Source of the DNA: Alphaproteobacteria bacterium
Lineage (GTDB): Bacteria; Pseudomonadota; Alphaproteobacteria; Rhodobacterales; Rhodobacteraceae
Length of the DNA stretch: 13,522 nucleotides
Direction: 5' to 3'
NCBI GenBank assembly: GCA_024277955.1
Contig: JAJRUE010000001.1
Span: forward strand, 1 to 13,522
A model generated the notes under the pieces. The model saw nothing but the letters and a program-made list of their open reading frames with translations, was not told where the DNA came from and made no database searches. This document shows, in pieces, positions 1 to 6,924 of the stretch. Made by a program: the position numbers and the translations under genes. How positions within the stretch are numbered: position 1 is the first letter of the stretch; each line of letters opens with the position of its first letter.

Positions 1-299
1 CCTCTGAACTGCGCATCATGCTGCAGATCATGGTGCCGCTGATCACGCCGGCGATGGTGATCGCGGGGATCTACAACGCGGTGCCGATCTGGAACGACTT
101 TTTCTTTCCGCTGATCTTCATCCAGACCCCGGAAAACAAGACGCTGGCCCAGGGGCTGACCAGCTTTTTCGGCGAATACAGCGTCAATTTCGGGGTGCTC
201 TACGCCGGGCTGACCCTGGCGGCGCTGCCGGTGGTGGTGGTGTTCATCGTCCAGTCCCGCCGGTTCATCGCCGGGATGACCGCCGGCGCGATCAAGTAG
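1..299 (+). CDS. Carbohydrate ABC transporter permease, C-terminal end (5' partial)
   Basis: This is the last ~98 codons of an inner-membrane permease of the MalG-like (binding-protein-dependent sugar transport) family; the reading frame is open from the left edge. The visible part begins inside the cytoplasmic EAA loop that docks the ATPase (residues reading LQIMVPLITPAM fit the C-terminal half of that loop). It continues with a membrane segment (AMVIAGIYNAVPIWNDFFFPLIF), the periplasmic stretch TPENKTLAQGL typical of MalG relatives, and a final membrane helix rich in L/A/V before the short tail ending IAGMTAGAIK. Its substrate cannot be told from this fragment. The adjoining serine hydrolase starts 13 nt downstream and is probably co-transcribed. 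The family is secure; the sugar is not. Confidence 0.9.
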   Translation, partial: SELRIMLQIMVPLITPAMVIAGIYNAVPIWNDFFFPLIFIQTPENKTLAQGLTSFFGEYSVNFGVLYAGLTLAALPVVVVFIVQSRRFIAGMTAGAIK

Positions 300-312
300 C
301 GGGCGCGCGCCG

Positions 313-1425
313 ATGAGAGCGCCTGTTGCCCCCGCCGTTTCCGATCAGCCGGACAGGCCCGACGCCCTGCGCGCGCTGGTGCGCGAAAACATCGCCGCCG
401 GGCTGTTTCACGGCGCCGAATGGCTTGTCGCCAGGGGGCCAGAGGTGCTGGATCACCGGGCGTTTGGCACCTTTGACGGGGCGCGCCCGCTGGAACGCGG
501 CGCGGTGTTCGACGTGGCTTCGCTGACCAAGCCCGTGGCCACCGCGAGCCTGCTGATGTCGCTGGACCTGCCGCTGGACAGCCCGGTCGCGCGCTACCTG
601 CCGGGCTTTGCCGGCGGGGGCAGGGATGCGGTGACGCTGCGCCAGCTTGCGGCGCACCTATCGGGCCTGCCCGCGTCCCGGCGTCTTGTGGAAAGCTGCA
701 CGACCCCGGCCGAGGCGCGCGCCGCGCTGCTGGCGGTGCCGCTGGACCATCCGCCGGGCGAAACCGTGGTCTACAGCTGCCTGGGCTACATGCTGCTTGG
801 CCTGGTGATCGAGGCGGCGGCGGGCGAGCCGCTGGACGCGCTGTTCGCCCGGCGCGTGGCGGCCGCGGCGGGCATGGCCGACAGCGGGTATCTGCCGCTC
901 GAACGCGGCGTCGATCCCGCCCGGATCGTGCCCGCCGGAACACGGCCCCATAACCGGGGCCGGCCCGGGGTGGTGAACGACAGCAACGCCTGGGTTCTGG
1001 GCGGGGTGTCGGGCAACGCCGGGCTGTTTTCCACCGCGCCGGACCTGCACCGCTTTGCCCGGATGCTGCTGCTCCCCGCGCCGCCGTTTTCGGTGCAGCC
1101 GATGTTCGCGCCGCAAACGCCCCCGGGCCAGCCGGCGCGCAGCATCGGGTTCGAGGTGAATGCCCCCGAAATCGCCCCCGAAATCGCCCCCGAAAACGCG
1201 CCCCCCCAGGCGGCAAGCTGCGGCCCCGGTTTCCCGGGCGAGGCGGTGGGCCACACCGGCTTTACCGGCACCTCGCTTTGGATCGATCCGCGCGACGGGC
1301 TGATCGTGATCGTGCTGACCAACCGCAGCGCCATCACCCACCGGGGCAACCTCGCCCCCATGGCCGCCTTTCGCCGCGCCTTTCACCGGCTGGCGGCCAG
1401 GCTTGCGCCGCAACGCCCGTGCTGA
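313..1425 (+). CDS. Serine hydrolase, beta-lactamase/penicillin-binding-protein-like fold (class C type)
   Basis: A 370-residue protein of the beta-lactamase-related (AmpC/EstB-like) family. The catalytic S-x-x-K is SLTK at residues 70-73, the second motif is Y154-S155-C156, and the third is H314-T-G in place of K-T-G. In this family the serine attacks an ester or amide bond and the lysine and tyrosine act as general bases. The usual third residue of the Y-x-N motif is Cys here. No convincing signal peptide is seen, so it may be cytoplasmic. The start at 313 lies 13 nt after the permease stop with only a weak ribosome site, suggesting translational coupling. Its place after a sugar permease suggests action on an imported saccharide ester or muropeptide, which is inference. 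A proline-rich insert (residues ~284-298, PEIAPEIAPENAP) comes from a 12-bp tandem repeat and probably forms a surface loop. Exact substrate is unknown. Confidence 0.85.
   Translation: MRAPVAPAVSDQPDRPDALRALVRENIAAGLFHGAEWLVARGPEVLDHRAFGTFDGARPLERGAVFDVASLTKPVATASLLMSLDLPLDSPVARYLPGFAGGGRDAVTLRQLAAHLSGLPASRRLVESCTTPAEARAALLAVPLDHPPGETVVYSCLGYMLLGLVIEAAAGEPLDALFARRVAAAAGMADSGYLPLERGVDPARIVPAGTRPHNRGRPGVVNDSNAWVLGGVSGNAGLFSTAPDLHRFARMLLLPAPPFSVQPMFAPQTPPGQPARSIGFEVNAPEIAPEIAPENAPPQAASCGPGFPGEAVGHTGFTGTSLWIDPRDGLIVIVLTNRSAITHRGNLAPMAAFRRAFHRLAARLAPQRPC
1162..1197 (+). repeat. 12-bp tandem repeat inside the serine hydrolase gene (3 copies)
   Basis: Three consecutive units of GCCCCCGAAATC (the third ends in AAC) sit in frame and encode APEI-APEI-APEN. 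The unit length is a multiple of three, so gain or loss of copies would change loop length without a frameshift. Confidence 0.9.
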
Positions 1426-1438
1426 GCCGGCAATCCCG

Positions 1439-1480
1439 CCCGATCCTGCCCCCGATCCTGCCCGATGCCGCCCGATGCCG
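1439..1480 (+). repeat. Short imperfect repeats of CCCGATSCYG upstream of tupB
   Basis: Four near-identical 10-bp units (CCCGATCCTG twice, then CCCGATGCCG twice, with 2 nt between the first two) lie just after the serine hydrolase stop, in the 153-nt gap before tupB. No clear promoter or terminator could be read in the rest of that gap. Confidence 0.75.
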
Positions 1481-1578
1481 TGGCCGCCGGGTTTTGCGGC
1501 TTGCCTGCGACGGGGGATTTGTGGAACTGTCGTGCCCGGACCCGCAGCGCGGGCGAGGACCAGACGGGGAAAACGCCG

Positions 1579-2283
1579 ATGAACAGTATCGCACAGGGGA
1601 TCGCCGACGCCTTTGGTCTGCTTTTCAGCTTTGATCGCGATCTTTACGAGATCATCGCCATGTCGCTGCGCGTCACCCTGAGCGCGGTGCTGATCGCGGC
1701 GCTGATCGGGCTGCCGCTGGGAGCCTGGCTGGCGGTCAACCGGTTCCGCTTTCGCCGGGTCACCATCGCGGTGCTGAACGCGCTGATGGGGCTGCCGCCG
1801 GTGGTGGTGGGGCTGTTCGTCTACCTGATGCTGTCGCGCGCCGGCCCGCTGGGGGTGCTGGGGCTGCTGTTCACCCCGGCCGCGATGATCATCGCCCAGG
1901 TGATCATCATCACGCCGCTGATCGCCTCGATTTCGCACCAGGCGATCCGCGATCTGTGGGCCGAATACCACGACTTGCTGATCTCGCTCAACGCCACCCG
2001 CGCCCAGCGCATCCGGTCGCTGCTGTGGGACGGGCGGCGGGCGCTGCTGACGGCGACGCTGGCCGGCTTCGGGCGCGCGATCGGCGAAGTGGGGGCGATC
2101 ATGATCGTCGGCGGCTCGATCGAGCATTCCACCCGAGTGCTGACCACGGCCATCGCGCTGGAAACCTCCAAGGGCAATTTCGCCTTTGCGCTGGGGCTGG
2201 GGATGGTGCTGATCGGGCTGGCGGTGCTGGTGAACCTGCTGATCCATTCGCTGACCAGGACCGAGCGCGCCTCGACCTGGTAA
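1579..2283 (+). CDS. tupB: Tungstate ABC transporter permease TupB
   Basis: A 234-residue integral membrane protein of the TupB family, the permease of the tungstate-specific importer. Hydrophobic segments occur at about residues 24-50, 60-85, 92-118 and 200-225. The inner loop carries the ATPase-docking motif, including GRAIGEVGAIMIVGG, which is characteristic of TupB/ModB-like permeases. The frame is open upstream to 1465, but the ATG at 1579 is preferred because the protein then begins MNSIAQGIADAFGLLFS, the usual short amphipathic N-terminus, after a purine-rich GGGGAAAA stretch. The specificity call rests on the neighbouring TupA, since permeases alone do not separate tungstate from molybdate. 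Unusually, the ATPase gene does not follow directly: 228 nt lie between them. Confidence 0.9.
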   Translation: MNSIAQGIADAFGLLFSFDRDLYEIIAMSLRVTLSAVLIAALIGLPLGAWLAVNRFRFRRVTIAVLNALMGLPPVVVGLFVYLMLSRAGPLGVLGLLFTPAAMIIAQVIIITPLIASISHQAIRDLWAEYHDLLISLNATRAQRIRSLLWDGRRALLTATLAGFGRAIGEVGAIMIVGGSIEHSTRVLTTAIALETSKGNFAFALGLGMVLIGLAVLVNLLIHSLTRTERASTW

Positions 2284-2298
2284 CGGCCCGCCCACGAT

Positions 2299-2320
2299 CC
2301 GGCGGCGGTCCGGCGGCGGT
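2299..2320 (+). repeat. 11-bp tandem duplication in the tupB-tupC gap
   Basis: CCGGCGGCGGT is present twice head to tail. It lies 26 nt upstream of the palindrome at 2346 and has no evident function. Confidence 0.8.
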
Positions 2321-2345
2321 CCCGCATGCGCCGGGCCGGCGCTTT

Positions 2346-2360
2346 CGGACAATTTGTCCG
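2346..2360 (+). promoter_or_regulatory. Perfect 15-bp palindrome, candidate operator for tupCA
   Basis: CGGACAA-T-TTGTCCG is an exact inverted repeat with a single central base at 2353, so it is more consistent with a dimeric DNA-binding protein site than with an RNA hairpin. A weaker relative, GGACAGGCTGACC, is centred at 2396, 43 bp away (9 of 12 arm positions match GGACAA-N-TTGTCC). The same motif recurs twice, 41 bp apart, before the formate dehydrogenase operon (9951-10004). The site lies 159 bp upstream of the tupC start, inside the unusual tupB-tupC gap. The palindrome is seen directly; its role as an operator is inferred, and the regulator is not in this window. Confidence 0.55.
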
Positions 2361-2511
2361 CGCGGGGCGGGGCGCGGCGCCCGGCGGCGGGACAGGCTGA
2401 CCATTTCCGGCGAGTCCCGCGAAAACCGCTTGGCAAACAACGGGATCGGGCGCATTTTTTCCACCGTGGCCCGGGGGCCGCGACAGCGAATCATCAATCG
2501 AACGGGGGCGT

Positions 2512-3291
2512 GTGAACGGTTTGGAAGCGGTCTTGCCGAATTCCGGGGCGCTGGCGGCGGCCGGCGCGGGCGGCGGTGGCGACACGATCCTGCCGCTGCG
2601 GCTGCGCGGCGCCGTGGCCAGAAGCCGGGGCAAGGTTCTGGCCGGGCCGATCGACCTGACCGTTTCGCCCACCGGTTTCACCATCGTCATGGGCCCCAAC
2701 GGCGCCGGCAAGACCACGCTCTTGCGGATGATGCACGGGCTGCAGCGGCTGGCCGAAGGCGAGCTGCACTGGAACCTGCCGCGCGACATCGCCCGGATGC
2801 GCCAGGCCTATGTGTTTCAGATGCCGATCATGATGCGCCGCCGGGTGGTGGACTGCATCGCGTACCCGCTGATCCTGCACGGCACGCCCCGGCGCGAGGC
2901 CCGCGCGATCGCCGCCGACTGGGCGGCGCGCTTTGGTCTGGGGGACGCGCTGCAGCGCCCGGCGCCGGTGCTGTCGGGCGGCGAAAAGCAGAAACTGGCG
3001 CTGGCGCGCGCGCTGATCCGCCGGCCCGACATCCTGTTCCTGGACGAACCATGCGCCAACCTCGACGGGCGCGCCATGCGCGAAATCGAAGCCCTGCTGC
3101 AGCTTGCCCGCGACGCCGGAACCCGCATCGTCATGGCAACCCACGACATGGGCCAGGCGCGCCGTCTGGCCACCGAAGTCGTGTTCATGTACGACGGCCG
3201 GGTGCACGAAACCGGCCCGACGCGCGGCTTTTTCGAGAGCCCGGCCACGGCCCAGGCCGCGGCCTTCATCAACGGAGACATCGTCGAATGA
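2512..3291 (+). CDS. tupC: Tungstate ABC transporter ATP-binding protein TupC
   Basis: A 259-residue ABC ATPase that powers tungstate import on the cytoplasmic face of TupB. Visible motifs in order are Walker A GPNGAGKTT (61-69), a Q-loop in YVFQMP, the signature LSGGEKQ (154-160), Walker B ILFLDEP (174-180) and the switch histidine H211 in THD. The sequence YVFQMPIMMRRRVVDCIAYPL after the Walker A region matches the TupC/ModC-like group. The start is GTG at 2512, with a G-rich stretch just upstream; about 30 glycine/alanine-rich residues precede the conserved domain, so a later start is possible. The stop overlaps the tupA start by 4 nt (ATGA), so the two are translationally coupled. It may have its own promoter in the 228-nt gap upstream. 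Confidence 0.9.
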   Translation: MNGLEAVLPNSGALAAAGAGGGGDTILPLRLRGAVARSRGKVLAGPIDLTVSPTGFTIVMGPNGAGKTTLLRMMHGLQRLAEGELHWNLPRDIARMRQAYVFQMPIMMRRRVVDCIAYPLILHGTPRREARAIAADWAARFGLGDALQRPAPVLSGGEKQKLALARALIRRPDILFLDEPCANLDGRAMREIEALLQLARDAGTRIVMATHDMGQARRLATEVVFMYDGRVHETGPTRGFFESPATAQAAAFINGDIVE

Positions 3292-4094
3292 AACTCAAGC
3301 GTCTTGCGTTGGCCCTGATCCTGCTGCTGGCGGCGCCGCTGGCCCAGGCCCAGGACCTGAAAATGGCGGTCACCACATCGTTCCAGAACTCAGGGCTGGC
3401 GGATGTGCTGTTGCCGCGGATCAAGGCCGATACCGGCATCAACGTGCAGCTGATCGTGGTGGGCACCGGGCAGGCGCTGCGGCTTGGGGCCGCGGGCGAC
3501 GTGGACGCGGTGCTGGTGCACGCGCGCGCCGCCGAGGAAAAGTTCCTGGCCGGCGGCCACGGCATGCACCGGCGCGAAATCATGTATAACGATTTCGTGC
3601 TGATCGGCCCGGCGGACGATCCCGCCGGCATCGCCGGGGCGGCTTCGGCGACCGACGCGCTGCAGCGCATCGCCGGGGCGCAGGCGCCCTTTGTCAGCCG
3701 CGGCGACGACAGCGGCACCCACAAGAAGGAAAAGTCGCTGTGGAAGGCCGCCGGGCTGGGCGATGCGCCGGAGGGCTCGTGGTACCGGCCCGCAGGCGCC
3801 GGCATGGGGGCGACGCTGAACGTGGCTTCGGGGATGAACGCCTATGTGATGGCCGACCGGGCCAGCTGGCTGAACTTCGGCAACAAGGGCGATCTGAAGC
3901 TGCTTTACGCCGGCGATCCGGCGCTGTTCAACCAGTATGCCTATATCCCGGTGAACCCGGAAAAGCACCCGAACGTGCGGTCGGACCTGGCGCTGAAACT
4001 GGAAGACTGGCTGGTCGGCGAACCTGCCGAAAAGCTGATCAACGCCTATCGGATCCAGGGCGAACAGCTGTTCACCTTCAACGCCCGGCGCTGA
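3288..4094 (+). CDS. tupA: Periplasmic tungstate-binding protein TupA
   Basis: A 268-residue periplasmic binding protein that captures tungstate and delivers it to TupBC. Residues 1-21 are a clear Sec signal peptide (MKLKRLALALILLLAAPLAQA, cleaved after AQA). The mature protein opens with the TupA-type oxyanion loop VTTSFQNSGL (T29-T30-S31), followed by LPR and later the strongly diagnostic SRGDDSGTHKKE block (R138-H145). These features separate TupA from ModA and phosphate-binding proteins. Length is normal for the family. The ATG overlaps the tupC stop. Gene order here is B-C-A. It ends in the convergent gap with the minus-strand block. Given the formate dehydrogenase nearby, the imported tungsten most likely goes into that enzyme; this link is inference. 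Confidence 0.95.
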   Translation: MKLKRLALALILLLAAPLAQAQDLKMAVTTSFQNSGLADVLLPRIKADTGINVQLIVVGTGQALRLGAAGDVDAVLVHARAAEEKFLAGGHGMHRREIMYNDFVLIGPADDPAGIAGAASATDALQRIAGAQAPFVSRGDDSGTHKKEKSLWKAAGLGDAPEGSWYRPAGAGMGATLNVASGMNAYVMADRASWLNFGNKGDLKLLYAGDPALFNQYAYIPVNPEKHPNVRSDLALKLEDWLVGEPAEKLINAYRIQGEQLFTFNARR

Positions 4095-4132
4095 GCGCGG
4101 GCCGGGCAGCGCGGGCAGGCGTGATGGCGGGC

Positions 4133-4195
4133 GAGGGGGCTGTCTGCCCCCTCTGGCCGCCCCTTGGGCGGCCATTCACCCCCGAGGATATTTTC
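4133..4195 (+). terminator. Two stacked hairpins plus CCCCCGAGGATATTTT tail, probable 3'-end element
   Basis: The first inverted repeat has 8-bp arms, GAGGGGGC at 4133-4140 and GCCCCCTC at 4146-4153, with loop TGTCT. The second follows directly, with 9-bp arms TGGCCGCCC at 4154-4162 and GGGCGGCCA at 4166-4174 and loop CTT. A tail containing CCCCCGAGGATATTTT ends at 4194. From memory, similar GC hairpin plus GAGGATATTT elements are widespread at gene ends in Rhodobacteraceae. It lies between the convergent tupA and DUF6505-like genes and probably ends the tup transcript. The rest of the 180-nt gap shows nothing clear. Confidence 0.55.
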
Positions 4196-4274
4196 TGAAA
4201 AAGAGAAGGGGCGGGGCTGGCGCCGGGGCCGGGCCGCGATGGGGCGGTCGGGGGGCGGCCGGGAGATCGGGCGG

Positions 4275-4763
4275 TCACTCGTCGGGGGTGGCGTGGATCG
4301 CGATCTGGTCGAGGCGGGCGTCCTGGGTGTCGATGATGCGGAAGGCTTCGCGCACGCCGCTTTCGGTCAGCTCGCGCGAGACCGCGATCAGCGTGTTGTC
4401 GTCGAGCTCGGCGCACAGGTCGGCCATCTGCGACAGTTCTTCGCGCGCCACCGGCAGGGCGGCCTCGGGCGAGGGGGCCCCGTAGATTTCGCAGAAATGG
4501 ACCGCCAGGCGCTGGGCCAGGGCATCGTATTCGGCCGTCTCGATCCGGGCCACCGCAACGAAGGTGGCGCGCCCGAATGTGTCAAGCCCGAGCCAGCCGT
4601 TGGCGAAGGCCTGGCGGGCCTTGCCGACCAGGTCCGCTTCGCCCCAGTCGGAAAACTCGAACCCGCCGCTGATCGCCCATTCGCCGCTGGCGGCGGGGCG
4701 GTGGAACACCAGGCTGTCGCTTTCGTCGAGCTGGATCGCACGGGCAAGTTTGCGGGCGGTCAT
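4275..4763 (-). CDS. DUF6505-like protein of unknown function
   Basis: A 162-residue soluble protein with no signal peptide or membrane segment, acidic overall. It resembles the small alphaproteobacterial family DUF6505 found next to DUF4444 ligase-like proteins; the family call is from recall and moderately certain. It opens with MTARKLARAIQLDESDSLVF, followed by a Trp/Phe-rich stretch (EWAISGGFEFSDWGEADL) and a helical C-terminal half. No catalytic motif or metal site is apparent; the two Cys are isolated. Its ATG overlaps the stop of the ligase-like gene by 4 nt, so it is the last gene of the DUF6494-mrp-ligase operon and made in step with it. A role in formate dehydrogenase assembly is suggested only by neighbourhood. 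Confidence 0.75.
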   Translation of the reverse strand: MTARKLARAIQLDESDSLVFHRPAASGEWAISGGFEFSDWGEADLVGKARQAFANGWLGLDTFGRATFVAVARIETAEYDALAQRLAVHFCEIYGAPSPEAALPVAREELSQMADLCAELDDNTLIAVSRELTESGVREAFRIIDTQDARLDQIAIHATPDE

Positions 4764-5506
4764 GGGGTGTCCCCTTGCAGTTGGCTGGACAGCGGCACCA
4801 CGCGGCTGTCGTCGCCGTCGCGCAGCAGCAGGCCAAAGTTTTCATCCACCCCGACAAAGGTGCCCGACAGCGTTTGCGCGCCCAGGGGCAGGGTGATCTG
4901 CTGGCCGATTTCTTCGACCAGGCCGCGCCATTCGCGGTGCAGCGGGCGGGTGTCGCCGCTGTCCACATGGTTCAACCAGACCAGCGAGTGGCGCGCCCAG
5001 GCTTCCAGCAGGCGCACCGGCGAAACTGCGCCGCAGCCTTCCTGCGCCAGCGAGGTGCGGTCGGGTGTCAGCCCTTCTTCGATGCCGCCGTCGGGGCGCA
5101 GGCGCAGGTTCAGCCCGACCACCAGCCAGGCCGGCACCGCGCCGGGGTCGCGATCGGCCGCCGCCGCGTGCAGCCCTCCGCAGGTCGCGCCGTTCACCCG
5201 GATCGTGCCGTCCCATGTCAGGTGCACGGCGACCTCGGGCGGGGCCAGCGCGCCGAGCGCGTTCTGAAACCCCACCGCGCAGGCCACCAGCGCCGCCATC
5301 GCCGGTTCGAGCGGCATTTCCGGCACCAGCACCAGCGCCGCGCGCAGCCGGTCGGCGTCGATCGCATGCACCAGCGTGCCCGCGTCGCAACCCAGCACCG
5401 CCAGCGCCTGGGCCTTGGCAAAGGGATCGGTGCCGGGGGCGACCTCGCGGCCCTCGAAGAGCGGCGGAAAGGCCGGCGGTTCTTCCAGTTCGAACGGGTT
5501 GTCCAT
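4760..5506 (-). CDS. Biotin/lipoate protein ligase-like protein with DUF4444-type C-terminus, probably degenerate
   Basis: A 248-residue protein resembling BirA/LplA-type ligases. The block HLTWDGTIRVNGATCGGL (residues ~100-117) aligns with the BirA segment KWPND...GKxGGIL, and PAWLVVGLNLRL with the following strand. The C-terminal ~55 residues (ITLPLGAQTLSGTFVGVDENFGLLLR) look like the SH3-like DUF4444 or BirA C-terminal domain. The catalytic lysine of KWPND is absent (LTWDG), and there is no GRGRRG adenylate loop, so true ligase activity is doubtful. The ATG at 5506 has a good GGGGGA ribosome site; an alternative ATG at 5518 would overlap the mrp stop. It sits between mrp and the DUF6505-like gene in one operon. 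It may bind a cofactor or protein partner rather than catalyse ligation. Confidence 0.75.
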   Translation of the reverse strand: MDNPFELEEPPAFPPLFEGREVAPGTDPFAKAQALAVLGCDAGTLVHAIDADRLRAALVLVPEMPLEPAMAALVACAVGFQNALGALAPPEVAVHLTWDGTIRVNGATCGGLHAAAADRDPGAVPAWLVVGLNLRLRPDGGIEEGLTPDRTSLAQEGCGAVSPVRLLEAWARHSLVWLNHVDSGDTRPLHREWRGLVEEIGQQITLPLGAQTLSGTFVGVDENFGLLLRDGDDSRVVPLSSQLQGDTP

Positions 5507-5517
5507 CGCGTCCCCCA

Positions 5518-6591
<1,074 letters not shown>

Positions 6592-6646
6592 GCGCGGGGC
6601 CCCCGGCTTGCAGGGCAGGCGGCGGTTCGCTTCGTCATCGCACGCA

Positions 6647-6847
6647 TCATCCGTCGCCCGCGATTTCGCCGGTGACCTGGTGCTCGAGCCCCAGCTCTTC
6701 GATGCTGATCACCGCTTTCACCGCGAACCGCTTGCCGGCGGTCGCTTCGGGGCCGGCGGCGCGCATCGCGTCTTCGATCGCCTTTTGCGAGGTCACGCCA
6801 ACCTGCTTGAGGAACTTGCGCATGGTCATGTTGAAGTCATCGCTCAT
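6647..6847 (-). CDS. DUF6494 family small protein
   Basis: A 66-residue protein beginning MSDDFNMTMRKFLKQVGVTSQ and ending in an acidic GEIAGDG tail. It matches my recollection of DUF6494, a small alphaproteobacterial family usually found near Mrp and formate dehydrogenase genes. The first half looks helical (RKFLKQVGVTSQKAIEDAMRAA) and the second half a short beta hairpin (KRFAVKAVISIEELGLEHQVTGEI). No Cys or other metal ligand cluster is present. The frame is open to 6877, but the ATG at 6847 is preferred because AAAGGAAAG sits just upstream at the right spacing. It is the first gene of the four-gene minus-strand operon and diverges from the cytochrome gene across 77 nt. Function is unknown. 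Confidence 0.8.
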   Translation of the reverse strand: MSDDFNMTMRKFLKQVGVTSQKAIEDAMRAAGPEATAGKRFAVKAVISIEELGLEHQVTGEIAGDG

Positions 6848-6870
6848 ATTTTTCTTTCCTTTCGTTCGGT

Positions 6871-6899
6871 TTGACACAAAACTTGGCCGGCAGAAATCT
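6871..6899 (+). promoter_or_regulatory. Possible promoter for the cytochrome c gene
   Basis: TTGACA at 6871-6876 is a perfect -35 hexamer in the 77-nt divergent gap. With a 17-nt spacer the -10 would be AAATCT, a poor match. It is the only recognisable promoter-like element in this gap; the minus-strand operon must also start here. Confidence 0.3.
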
Positions 6900-6924
6900 G
6901 GCCGCGTGAAACAGGAGACCCCAG

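Noticed and set aside
200..1216. Long minus-strand open frame opposite the serine hydrolase
   Set aside because: Arg/Pro/Ala-rich translation with no domain, antisense to a gene with intact catalytic motifs; a GC-rich shadow. The same applies to other long antisense frames, such as 658-2436, 6844-8367 and 11554-13383.
2346..2360. Transcription terminator hairpin
   Set aside because: The palindrome has only one central base, so an RNA loop would consume its own stem, and no T-run follows; a DNA-binding site is more likely.
1956..3287. Upstream extension of the tupA frame as one 712-residue protein
   Set aside because: The extension overlaps tupB and tupC in another frame, and a clear signal peptide starts at 3288, so the true gene starts there.
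3288..4094. Molybdate-binding ModA or phosphate-binding protein
   Set aside because: The TTSFQNSGL and RGDDSGTHKKE motifs are those of TupA, and the permease and ATPase agree.
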